Positions 34,201-43,919 of a stretch of 64,000 nucleotides of DNA are shown here, piece by piece. The notes below the pieces were generated by a model, which searched no databases, was not told where the DNA came from, and saw only the letters and a program-made list of their open reading frames with translations. Source of the stretch: Zygnema cylindricum. Taxonomy: Eukaryota; Streptophyta; Zygnematophyceae; Zygnematales; Zygnemataceae. The stretch's first letter is position 1. Each line of letters opens with the position of its first letter. The stretch is taken from NCBI GenBank assembly GCA_037447655.1, contig JBBHKE010003364.1, forward strand, positions 62,001 to 126,000, read 5' to 3'. A program made the position numbers and the translations under genes.

Positions 34201-35561
34201 CCCTCCAAATAACCTATCTCCATAACCGCTTGTGAAAGTGGAACGAACACCTGACACCGAATCCCCTCTGTACTGAGTGATCCGCCCCATCCCAGACACA
34301 GGGACTTCCTCCTGACGGGAGTTAGGAAAATTTCCCCCTTCCACTAGCCCTTCAGTATTGCCAGGCATGTATGAAACAGCCACCCAATCATTGATTTGCT
34401 CAGTATTCACGGCAAGTGATTCTATACTGTCAATAAGACTACTACTCTCCTGACACTTACTCCTCACAATGTTTTGCTCCATACCGTTCCGTTCGTGATC
34501 ATGAGAGCTACGAGTATCCAATTCGGCAAAACGCATCATTTGAGAAGCTTGTAAAGCCCTTCCCAAAGCATCGCGTAACTCTGTGTTTTGTTGAAGGGGA
34601 AGCTGAGCGTCAAAAGGCATTCGACAAAGAGGACAGACTGGATGGGGTTGGCAACTTTGAACCTGAATTAAAGAAACAACCACTTGTGTAAGATACATCA
34701 ACAGCAATCATATCAAACCTCCTGACAACAATGATATACTAGATTCGCTCTGGGAAACAAAGCGCCCCTAGATTTAACGCTATATACACTTCCTAGGTAT
34801 CAGCCATGTTAGCAGCCTCACCAGAGCTCTTTCAGCCGTAGTTCAAATGTGTGAAAACTATTGGAAGCGCTATATGTAATTTCCCCATACTATTCACATA
34901 GTGTAGTATGAGGTAACCTCATAGCTTTTCCAATTGCTTTCGCACATTTGAACTATGAATGGAAGGAAACAGTCAGCAGGTGGACTCTGGATGGTCTCAG
35001 CGAAAATATGACATAGGCTTTAAGGCAAACCATCGCATTACGACAATCATAAAACGTTTAATAGAAGAAATTGACACAAGACTGTGCTATCATCAGCAAA
35101 CATAACTTCTCATGGAGTTTGATAAGCTCATTTGCAATAGGCACATCAGACAAGACAAACTTGAAAACAAGACCAGCTAAGGAAACAAAACTTCAAACAA
35201 AATTCCTCACGGAGTTTGACAAACTCAATTCCAATAGGCACACCAGACAACCATTATGGCCATAAGGCAAAGACGCTGGTTCTACATGGGACACAATCAT
35301 AAAACGTTACAATTAAAGACCAAAAGAAAAAATGAAACAAGGCTGTGTTTCCATCAGCAAACAAAATTTTCATGGGGTTCGACAAGCTCAACTCACTTGT
35401 AATAGGCACATCAAGCAACCGTTATGCCCACAAGGCAAAGATGCTGGTCCTCCATGGGTCCCAAGGTCCTGGAGACACATAGCACAGGCTGGCAGTTCAT
35501 CTGCGAGTTGCTCATAGCTTGGAGGCAAACCCTCACTTTCATTATCATCCTGTGGCTCCAT
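31267..35561 (-). CDS. RING-FYVE-SYLF endosomal adaptor (CFS1-like)
   Basis: Six exons on the minus strand (35561-35397, 34662-33815, 33589-33310, 32891-32691, 32215-32020, 31478-31267; all GT-AG) give 633 aa without a break. Domains in order: PPxY motif LPPSYEQL (13-19); C3HC4 RING with CAMC (26-29), PCGHNGCLMC and, after intron 1, CPLC; a low-complexity middle with PSAPP at about 282-286; FYVE at about 311-378 (WVPDS, CVQC, FRHHCRFCG, RVCDPC); SYLF/Ysc84 lipid- and actin-binding domain from about 395 to the end. FYVE plus SYLF is the architecture of plant CFS1, an endosomal protein that binds phosphoinositides, ESCRT-I (through PSAPP) and ATG8. The ATG8 motif of CFS1 is, from memory, WLNL; the aligned site here is RGWLNNPL. 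The start was chosen at 35561, after a likely acceptor (TTTGTCATCAG) for a leader intron. A RING ligase role is likely but unproven. Confidence 0.9.
35045..35291 (-). pseudogene. Decayed duplicate of the RING half-exon inside intron 1
   Basis: Within intron 1 (34663-35396) the bases 35221-35291 repeat the end of exon 1 and its intron start. On the minus strand they would read SHVEPASLPYGHNGCLVCLL against the real THGGPASLPCGHNGCLMCLL. The first zinc-binding Cys of this part is Tyr, and the donor GTGAGT has become TTGAGT, so it cannot serve as an exon. A shorter third copy of the junction lies at about 35085-35155, and the flanking CATCAGCAAACA words are repeated too. This is tandem duplication followed by decay. 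Confidence 0.7.
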
Positions 35562-36410
35562 TGTCTTGATTTCTGGTTGAGTTTTCTGATGACAAACACA
35601 CACAAACGGTCAAACCTAGATTGTAACTTCGAGACAGGACATACGGCTGTAAATTCAAAAGTGCGAAAATGAGTGGAAACAATATATCCAGTGACCAATA
35701 TTATCTGCGTATTATAATGCTTTTTCGCTTGTGATACGCGTAAAGCATCATACAACAACTGAACGAATTAGTAACCTGAAAATGCACACTACACTAAAAA
35801 TAGCTCTGCATTGAACAAAATGCATGCTACATTAGCAAAAAGTTATTTCCAATACATTTAGTTAAACGTGGCAAGCATAGTAGAGGTTATCTATAACACA
35901 CTTCCAGAATCATCGTTTAAAACCGAAAATATGAAAATATTGAACAGTGATTTCCTTTCATTAAGAAATAATGGCCTCTTCCTCTCGCTCTCCCTCAAAC
36001 AACAGCCTGACAAACAGCACAGAAGATAAACAAATTTGAACAAAATCATCAACCTTACATGTTTTTTTGTTAAGTAACTCCAAAACTACACGGAAGACAT
36101 TCCAACACTCCAATCCATTGCATAAAATAACATAATATACCATACTGCTAATACAATTGCAGACTTAGAGAAAAGAGTCGACTAATACCTGACTTTTGCT
36201 CTCAAGATCTCTCTAAAACGATAACAATCCAGCAAATTTCCTTCCCGGAAATTTGTCAAAGCCACCTATACCACTGCATGTTCATTCATCCTCTTGCATC
36301 ACATAAAGCCTATCTTCCTCATTTTCAAAGTAAGATTGGACGTGTCGACCGTGGAAGTACTTGCAAATCATAAAGTAAAGGTATATACAATTGTGGTAGA
36401 CGCCATAAAA
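35562..36410 (-). promoter_or_regulatory. 5' leader and promoter region of the RING-FYVE-SYLF gene
   Basis: A probable 3' splice site ends at 35585 on the minus strand (TTTGTCATCAG), implying a non-coding first exon further right. No coding frame of note between here and the palindromic array. The first exon and TATA box could not be fixed. Confidence 0.35.
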
Positions 36411-36560
36411 GTAAGTATTGACGCCGTCAAGATATGTATTGACGCCGTCAAGATATGTATTGACGCCGTCAACGTATATATTGACGCCGTCAACGTATAT
36501 ATTGACGCCGTCAACGTATATATTGACGCCGTCAAGGTATATATTGACGCCGTCATGACG
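36411..36560. repeat. Seven-unit 21-bp array of palindromic TGACG sites
   Basis: TTGACGCCGTCAA occurs at 36418, 36439, 36460, 36481, 36502, 36523 and, with one end mismatch, at 36544: an exact 21-base period. Each unit is a palindrome with arms TTGACG/CGTCAA around one C, so it presents TGACG on both strands at two helical turns per unit. Spacers are ATATG or CGTATAT-like. All repeats sit 0.85-1 kb upstream of the RING-FYVE-SYLF start. The array is open in frame on both strands, which is a by-product of the 21-base period. Confidence 0.9.
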
Positions 36561-36762
36561 GTGAGATGACGCTCCTATGTTCATCAAAAAAATATACCTG
36601 AAAGTTCCATAATATTAAAGACCAACAGGTGATTTTTTTTTTCATACATAGTGAATTCCGTTAAATGTGAAATTACCGTTTTGAACCAATAGGAGTACCT
36701 GAAAGTAAAAAGTTACAACACAATTATCTGGTCTTTTTGCACTGCTTTAGTATAATACGATA

Positions 36763-36961
36763 CACCGTGAATCGTTATTAGCCTTATGTACGCTATATCG
36801 GCACCCCAAATTTTTGACATTGATACCTTAAATATAATAAATTATACTATTTAAGGAGGTGGACCATAATCTGCCACGTCTCCTGGCACTAAATTAGAAC
36901 GAATGACCCTAATTTTTTCTTTACACTAATAATTTCTATACGCTAATAACGATTCAAGGTG
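36763..36961. mobile_element. TA-flanked MITE, copy M4
   Basis: Ends CACCGTGAATCGTTATTAGC and its reverse complement with one mismatch (GCTAATAACGATTCAAGGTG), flanked by TA at 36761-36762 and 36962-36963. 199 bp. Contains CTGCCACGTCTCC, also seen inside M3 in reversed form. Same family as M1-M3. Confidence 0.8.
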
Positions 36962-36963
36962 TA

Positions 36964-37866
36964 GTGCACATTGATTGCGGATTGAGTGAAAACGTTTAGT
37001 GCGCACGGTACTCACTGCTATATTATATACTTCAGCTTGCACGATATGTAACTATTACATCAGCACTATCGCACCATAGTTGTTCACGGCGATTACTGCG
37101 AACGTACCAATCGCGACGAATTATACGTAACGAACACATTGAACCTTTTGAACAAATCGTCAAAAATCGATAATGAATTTCGATCCGTACTATTCCGTAC
37201 ATGAAAAAAAAATTATGCATATAGCGCAGTTTGCAAGTTTTCCCCGTTAAATTAGCGCTAAAATATACAAATATTTAAATACATATTACACTCCGTATCA
37301 GTACCAGAATTACTTCATCAACTGGTAGTGGAGACGTCGACCTTACGTCTGAATACATATTTTAACCCGGAATCAAACGTCCACAAAGGTAAACTATTAT
37401 CAAATCCCGCCTGTCTGAGCCAATCTGACAGGCAGAATTTTCAATTTTCCATGGCGGTTTCTTACCAAAAAATTTGACCAAGACACCCGTACGATTTTCA
37501 AACTTACCGCACGAAATTAGTGTGACGTTCAACGTCTCTTTCGAAAATGTCCGTACATTTTCAATGAAATAACGTACAATTTCCGTGATATTTCTGTGCA
37601 GGTCACTGAACAGCAAGTACCAATAATTGCAACGTATCTTTTCCTGGAATTCCGTACATATCCGTAAAAAATGTACAGTTACCGTAATTTGTTTACAGGT
37701 CTCCGTAGTTTTACAGTTTCGGTTTATAGTAGACGTTTCTTTTCGATTTTTTCAAAAGTCACGAATTATACGTTTCAATCGGAAAGATTGAAAAAAATCG
37801 CGCGATTTGAACAACTATGTATCGCACTATTTAATTAAACGAAGTTATCGTGGGGAATTAAACGTA
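36964..37866. other. Intergenic, no gene recognised
   Basis: AT-rich, with frequent GTAC and CGTAC words. The open frames are short and show no motif. No transposon ends were found. Confidence 0.45.
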
Positions 37867-37874
37867 GTACGCAT

Positions 37875-38732
37875 TAGTGTTAGGTATCGAGGACCCTTTG
37901 CCGATATTCAATATATATCGAATTTCAGTACCCGATAATCGATATATCTCTTCGATATATCAAAAATCAAAATATCCCGATATATTGCCGATACATCGCC
38001 GATATCTCGCATCGCCGATATATCGAGGCATTAAAAAAATATAAAAAATAAAAAATTTCACAGGTCTCCAAAGTCACGTGCCTTCAGGACAAGGTGACCG
38101 TAAAATCTTTGCTGAAAAGAAACACGGTTTTTTCATGAAAGTCAGTAGAGTGAAGGAGATCTCTGAGGTACATTAACGCGGTACACTTGCGAAGTTCACG
38201 TACATAATACGCAAGTACGGATTTCCATACGGAATTGGTCGGTTTTCAAATCTTTGTGGATTTTAAAGATTTGATCGTCAACTTTCAAGGAACCACTCAA
38301 ATCAGAACACGTATGTAAGAACATGTTTACAGACGATACCCGATGCAACCGAGGCCTTTGTAATACATGAATTTTGTTGTCCGTACTAATACAGAGACCT
38401 CCTGATGGGTAACCATACCCCCAAATAAGTAATTATATGAACTATAAAATTAGTACTTTTTTGTCGGTTACATTTTGCGGCATCTACCTTTAAGTCACGG
38501 AACGAAAATCACGTCGTACGTGCCGTATCAGACAATTTGTCTTTTTCGCTAAAATTACATATGATATAGAAATATAAAATATTATATTTAAAAAAATACT
38601 ATATATCGCGATATATATTGCGATAATTTATGTTGGTCTCGGTACGATATATCGAAGAGTCTGCTCGATCGATATTCGATATATCGAATATCGAAATTAT
38701 CGCGATATGAATCTACCCGATACCCAACACTA
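37875..38732. mobile_element. hAT-like non-autonomous element H1
   Basis: 858 bp with inverted ends TAGTGTTAGGTATCG and CGATACCCAACACTA (one mismatch), and an exact 8-bp target duplication GTACGCAT (37867-37874 and 38733-38740). Subterminal regions are packed with CGATATATCG-type palindromes, as in hAT elements where transposase binds. No transposase. A second partial copy lies at 40049-40189. Confidence 0.85.
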
Positions 38733-38742
38733 GTACGCATGG

Positions 38743-39502
38743 CAGAGGTCGCAAACAGTCAACCGAAACCGTGACCGACCGTTAACCGACCGCCCTCGCC
38801 GGATGCGGAACGGACTCGGTTGCCAAATTTTGAGGGCCGGGCGGTTGCGGTCGGTTGATTCACCATAAAAAAAAAACGGTCGGTTACGATCATTCAACCA
38901 AAAAACCAAAAAAAATGAAATTTTTGTACTGTCCATACAATCCAACATTATTGTACTTTGTGCTCTTTGGTATCGTAGAAGTACGTGACATCATGATTAG
39001 CGTCGCAAATCTGATACGGTAGTAACACTACTCATTTCGCAAATCTTAGGGAACGCGACAAAGCTTCGCAAATCTGACACGTTAGTAAACACTATTCATT
39101 TTGCAAATTTGACACATTAGTAAACACTATTCATTTCCCAAATCTGACACGGTAGTAACACTATTCATTTCGCAAATATTAGGGAACGCGACAAAGCGTC
39201 GCAAATCTGACACGTTAGTAAACAGTATTGATTTTGCAAAGCTAAGGGAACGCGACAAATCGTAATTATTGGCTTATTCATACGTGGTACGTTAGTTAAT
39301 TTTGTACTTTTGGTTTACGGGCGGGCACGGTTATTCGCGAGAAATCGAGTTTCGATTAACTTTTATTTTCGTAAACGCCAGTCGGTTAACGGTTAACAAT
39401 TTTGGAGCGTGACATAACCCGGTCGGGCGTCGGTTACTCAAATTTTGGAAAAAAAAAACGGTTGGTTTCGGTTATGTAAATTTTTGACTTTTGCGACCTC
39501 TG
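38743..39502. mobile_element. hAT-like non-autonomous element H2
   Basis: 760 bp with 13-base perfect ends CAGAGGTCGCAAA/TTTGCGACCTCTG, extended by CCGAAACC-type subterminal repeats. Target duplication ACGCATGG (38735-38742) and ACGCATTG (39503-39510), 7 of 8 bases equal. The interior (about 38990-39250) repeats units with CGCAAATCTGACACG and TAGTAAACACTATTCATT. Insertion site overlaps that of H1. No transposase. Confidence 0.8.
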
Positions 39503-39510
39503 ACGCATTG

Positions 39511-40048
39511 TAATCAAACGACGTTCAAATGAAGTTAATTGCAACGACCTTGGTATAAACGACGTTTATCCGGAGATCAACAAAGTTTAAAAGTAAAGTA
39601 CAGATCAGTTGTGCTTGACTTTTGGAAGTTCAAACCAATCACCAACTGACAAAAAAGAGAAAGTACAAATGTACAACCACTTTTAAACACCTTACAATTT
39701 TGACATAAATGCGGGGTCCTCCCATGGACAAATCCCGGACAAAATAATTGTACGTTTCTGACATCAAGCGACCGTGCCAAATGTCTCCAGGCGACATGAT
39801 GACTGTCAGGTATCGTGGGCCAAGTGATTGCGCTGCCCGTCAGTCCACAACGCGTCACGTCACATTAGTCCACGTGACTCAAAAGTTCTCCGGGGAACTT
39901 CGGGCGCAAATTTGAAAGTGGATTTTGTACTTCAGTATTGTACTTTTATTTTAAAGAGGGAAACTGAGTGGAAATGCTATATATAGTGTACGATGTATTA
40001 TGGTGTTCCCGTCAGCCGTACTTTATCCTTGTCATGTATCGTTGTCAG
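39511..40048. other. Intergenic, no gene recognised
   Basis: No feature supported apart from short frames without motifs. The bases 40041-40048 (GTTGTCAG) are the expected position of the target duplication of the H1-like fragment that follows. Confidence 0.4.
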
Positions 40049-40189
40049 TAGTGTTGGGTATCGAAGACCTAATGCCAATATTCGATATATATCAAATTTT
40101 AGGTATCCGATAATCGATATATCGAATCCATGTACCTAGAAGCAAAATATCCAGATATTTATGAGATTTTTTTTAATAAACCCCCCCCT
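40049..40189. mobile_element. Truncated second copy of hAT-like element H1
   Basis: Starts TAGTGTTGGGTATCGAAG and follows the left end of H1, including TCGATATATATC and CGATAATCGATATATCG, until it is cut at 40189 by the LTR of copia element K. The right half was not found in the window. Confidence 0.75.
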
Positions 40190-40718
40190 TGTTAAGATTT
40201 GTGCGTCCATTTTCTGCTAAGGACCAGAAAGTCAAAATTAATCAACGTGACGTGAGAAAGAATCAACCGCAGTCTTGTACGGTTGATTAGGCGTGAAGAT
40301 ACATTTGCGTGGACGTCAAGTTAAATTTGTTTAGACGTCAAGCATACTTTGCGTAGACGTCAAGTTTTGATGAAACGTAGTCGTCTACTTGTACTGTACG
40401 GCAAGTTAAGTTGTCGCAGATTTTGAGTGAATGTCACGTAGTAAATTGTGGTCGTTGATTTGATTACGTAGTTCAAACGTTAGAAGTTTATCCTTTACGT
40501 GGAACACAAGTAGCGTAGTACCTAAGTCATTCACATATATAAAATGTACTCATGTTGGACATTGAAAATCAATCATCAATCTACTGAATGATTCTCTCCA
40601 ATTTTGTCCCTACTGCTATTTTTGCACTGAGTGCTTATTTTGTCGTGGAAATAATCTACATTCTTCCTTGTTCAGTAATTAAGATTTGCTTTCTTATATA
40701 GAGAATTGTTTTTCTTAG
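40190..40718 (+). mobile_element. 5' LTR of element K, 3'-truncated
   Basis: Matches the 3' LTR from TGTTAAGATTT to GAGAATTGTTTTTCTTAG, then stops about 55 bases short of the 3' LTR end. It runs directly into an integrase fragment, HMGEQNLKRLIEKK (to about 40765), that is repeated at about 41900. The missing LTR end and primer site show a rearranged 5' side. Confidence 0.75.
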
Positions 40719-40765
40719 GTCATATGGGAGAACAAAATCTCAAACGACTCATTGAAAAGAAGATG

Positions 40766-41741
40766 GTAAGAGTGTTGTAATTTATAAATCTTTATTTCAG
40801 TAAATAGGTGTAAAAATAACTTAGGATATTTTCCTAGTAGTCTACTGTAATACTTACCTTTATCAGCGTTACAATAGCAAATAGTACAGTAGAGTGTATC
40901 GTACTTTTGCAGGGACACGTGTTGGCGAAAGAACGTATGCAGGTTTTTTGGAGTGGCGTCGACAGTCAGCCATACGTGTCAAACAGTTGACGATTCGATT
41001 CACATGATCGGACGAACGGGATATGACCCATGTATTCCTGAAACATATGGTACAGTTCAACGGTACCATCATCGATCGAATTTTCTCCAACGGAAGCGAT
41101 TCACCCGGGACCACAAGCGTGATTCACGAGGGAGCACAAGCGTGATTCGCGTGGGACCACAAGTGACGAAGCACTCAAGTGCTTCGTACTACACGACCAC
41201 ATTCGGCTAAACTTTAGCGAATACCGCTGACTAAGCATTTGGAACGTTTTGTGTACGGTTGGAACGTTTTGTGTACGGTTCAATATCTGTAAATATCTGA
41301 ATAACATTGGTTTGTAGTTTAGTGTAATAAAAAATAGTGTTCCATTAATCAGGTTTTTAGAAAATAATAATTAGGGTTTTAAGGTACAGTGACGTACAGG
41401 TAAGATGCTTTGTCGTTAGTCAGGATAAAAAGTGTAGTAACGGTTACCCAAATTAGTTAAGATTAGTAGATACACACTGTGAGTATATAACTTAAGACTT
41501 AGCCAATTTTTGTAGTATCCAATTTTGGGAATATGATTTTATAAGGGCAGTTTTGGGAAACTTCCAAACATCATATCTTATGGTTTACTAAGTCATTTGG
41601 GCTGAAATTTTGGAAATTGTCAGTTTACTGTATTGTGTATCACTTTGAAAAACTTGAGGCATATTGGCTTTTTGAGTCATATTTTGTGTCAGTTCAAAGT
41701 TGGTTGTTGACTAGGTACTTTGATAGTTTCTGCTGGTGTTC
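40766..41741. other. Rearranged 5' region of element K with short repeats
   Basis: No long frame. About 41093-41170 has three imperfect units with GACCACAAGCGTGATTC, and 41241-41280 holds an exact 20-base direct repeat (GGAACGTTTTGTGTACGGTT twice). The last 100 bases are the leader to the gag start at 41742. Confidence 0.55.
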
Positions 41742-42130
41742 ATGTCTACTTCCACTACTACTGCTGGTTCTCCTCCTGCAACGGTGGTTGTAGAAAAACA
41801 AAGAGGACTTGAGGACCTCAACGCTATAGACAACCTTAAGGTGTGTGAAGGATGCGCTCAAGGTAAGAAGCATAGACTTTGGAGCAATGGCATCAACGAT
41901 TTGGTCATCTGGGAAAGCAGAATCTTAAACGACTCATTGAAAAGAAGTTGGTCAGAGGACTAGAGGACGTCAACGCTAAAGATAACCTTAAGTTGTGTGA
42001 AGGATGCGCTCAAGGTAAGCAAAAAAGGCTTCCTTTTCATAAAGATGATGGACCCAAAAATAGAAGGAAGCTGGAGCTTATTCATTCTTACTTGAGCGGT
42101 CCTCACCCCTTAAGTCCTAGAGGTTCTTGA
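41742..42130 (+). pseudogene. Gag start fused to duplicated integrase zinc domain (element K)
   Basis: The ATG opens MSTSTTTAGSPPATVVVEK, the usual N-terminus of a plant copia gag, but after about 21 codons it jumps into the pre-integrase region GLEDLNAIDNLKVCEGCAQG. That segment then occurs a second time in another frame: WHQRFGHLGKQNLKRLIEKK followed by CEGCAQGKQKRLPFHKD. So gag and protease are deleted and the zinc domain is partly duplicated. The frame stops near 42130. Confidence 0.75.
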
Positions 42131-42135
42131 TTTTT

Positions 42136-42798
42136 CATCACTTTTATGGATGAGTGCACTAGAAAAGTATGGGTGTATTTTATGAAATCCGAAGGAGAAG
42201 CCCTTGTGAAATTCAGAGAGTTCAAACCATGGTAGAAAATCAGGCAGGAGAGCGGGTCCAGATTTTAAGGTCGGATAATGAGGGGGAATATACCTCCAAT
42301 GCTTTTAAGAAAAACTGCAAAACACGGGGGATACAACAATAATTTACAGTAGCTCATAGTCGGCAGCAAAATGGAGTATCAGAAAGACTTAACCGAACTT
42401 TGGTTGAAATTGCATGTTGTTTAGTACATAGTGCAAAACTGAATCAAAACCTATGGGCTGAAGTTATCCTTACTACAGTTTATTTGAAAAACCGTTCTCC
42501 TAGTACTTCTCTGAAAGATATTACACTTGAAGAAGCTTGGTTAGGCTTTAAACCAAATGTTAAACATTTTAAAGTTTTTGGAAGTAAAACCTTTGTTCAC
42601 ATCCCAGGACAGAATAGAAAGAAATTTGACAAGAAAAGTTGGACTGGTGTCTTTGTAGGTTATGACATAAATATCAAAGCTTACAGAATTTATGACCCAG
42701 TTACACAAAAATTTCATATTAGCCAAGATGTGATTGTGGATGAAGGGAAAAAAAGTAGCACAAATATGACAGATAATTTTGACCCTTGGTATGAATAA
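42136..42798 (+). pseudogene. Ty1/copia integrase core (element K)
   Basis: FFITFMDECTRKVWVYFMKS (second catalytic Asp region) is followed after stops by NGVSERLNRTLVEIACCLVH with the catalytic Glu region, and by VFGSKTFVHIPGQNRKKFDK near 42570-42640. Open from 42400 to 42798 but broken upstream. Confidence 0.8.
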
Positions 42799-43138
42799 CC
42801 AGAGTCTGTCACTGTTCCCTTTTACAATCAAGAAGAATTGGAAAGTGGGTCTCCATAGACGCCAGGTACTCCAGCTAGAGAACATGAAGTGGAGCCCTCG
42901 TCATCCAGGCTAATTTCCATTCCAGTTCAGACTTCCGTCATCCCTAGTGAAACATCAACCTTTCAACCTTTACCAGTGGAGAAGTTATCAGCACCACAAC
43001 CTTCGCAAATTACAACCTCTCCGAATCCGTTTCAACAAGCGAGATTGAAGGTAACTCCTCAAAGAAGTCTAGTCGGATTCGTGCTAAACCAAAACGGCTC
43101 ATTGAAGAAACGGGAGATGTGGGTTTAGCTTATTGTTT

Positions 43139-43868
43139 TATGGCGGCAAAGGGGGAACCACAAACCTTTCATGAAGCCTTGGAGAGTTCTAATTCTCAAA
43201 AATGGAAAGAGGCAATAAAATTAGAATATGACTCACTGATAAAAAACAAAACTTGAACCTTAGTGGAACCCCCAAAAGAGAAAAACATTGTGGGGTGTAA
43301 ATGGATCTTTAAGATTAAGAGGAAGTCAGATGGGTCAGTGGAAAGATTTTAAGCAAGGTTGGTAGCAAAGGGGTATTCCCAAGAAGAGGGGGTTGATTAC
43401 ACTCAGACTTTTTCACTAGTAGTGAAGTTTAATAGTCTCAGAAGTTTAATAGCCTTAGGGGCAGCAGAGGGTATGTAGATGCATCAACTAGATATCAAAA
43501 ATGCATTCCTAAATGGGGACTTAGAGGAGGAAGTCTACATATAACAACCAGAGGGCATGATTGAACCAAGAAAAGAACATTTGGTCTGTAAACTGCACAA
43601 ATCCATATACGGTCTAAAACAAAGTCCTAGGTGTTGGAACATCACACTTGATACCGAAATGAGAAAAGAGGGCTTAGAGAGGTGTCACAAAGAAAGAGCA
43701 ATTTACACTATTGGGGAAGATAAAAACTTAGTGATTTTCTCTGTTAATGTCGATGACATGAGTGTGTTTGGTTATCTGTCAACCGAGATTGAAAAGGTTA
43801 AACAATTTTTGAATAGCAAATTTGAGACGACTGACCTTGGAGAGTTAAGTTACCTTCTTGGTATATAA
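43139..43868 (+). pseudogene. Ty1/copia reverse transcriptase (element K)
   Basis: WKEAIKLEYDSL...GCKWIFKIKRKSDGSVERF, then MHQLDIKNAFLNGDLEEEVY, KSIYGLKQSPRCWN and the active-site region FSVNVDDMSVFG near 43739-43774. The box reads NVDD where (Y/F)VDD is expected. Stops near 43255, 43351, 43477 and 43544 break it. Confidence 0.8.
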
Positions 43869-43919
43869 ATCAAATATGATGTTTATAGAGTGTCCATGAA
43901 TTAACAAAAATATGCAAAA

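Noticed and set aside
36411-36560. CRISPR array
   Set aside because: Evenly spaced palindromic repeats, but the spacers are only 8 bases and repetitive, and the genome is a plant's.
36294-36587. Open frames with 7-residue repeats (VYIDAVN, DGVNIYV) on both strands
   Set aside because: A 21-base period is automatically open in frame if one unit is. Both strands and several frames are open, so this is a DNA repeat and not a repeat protein.
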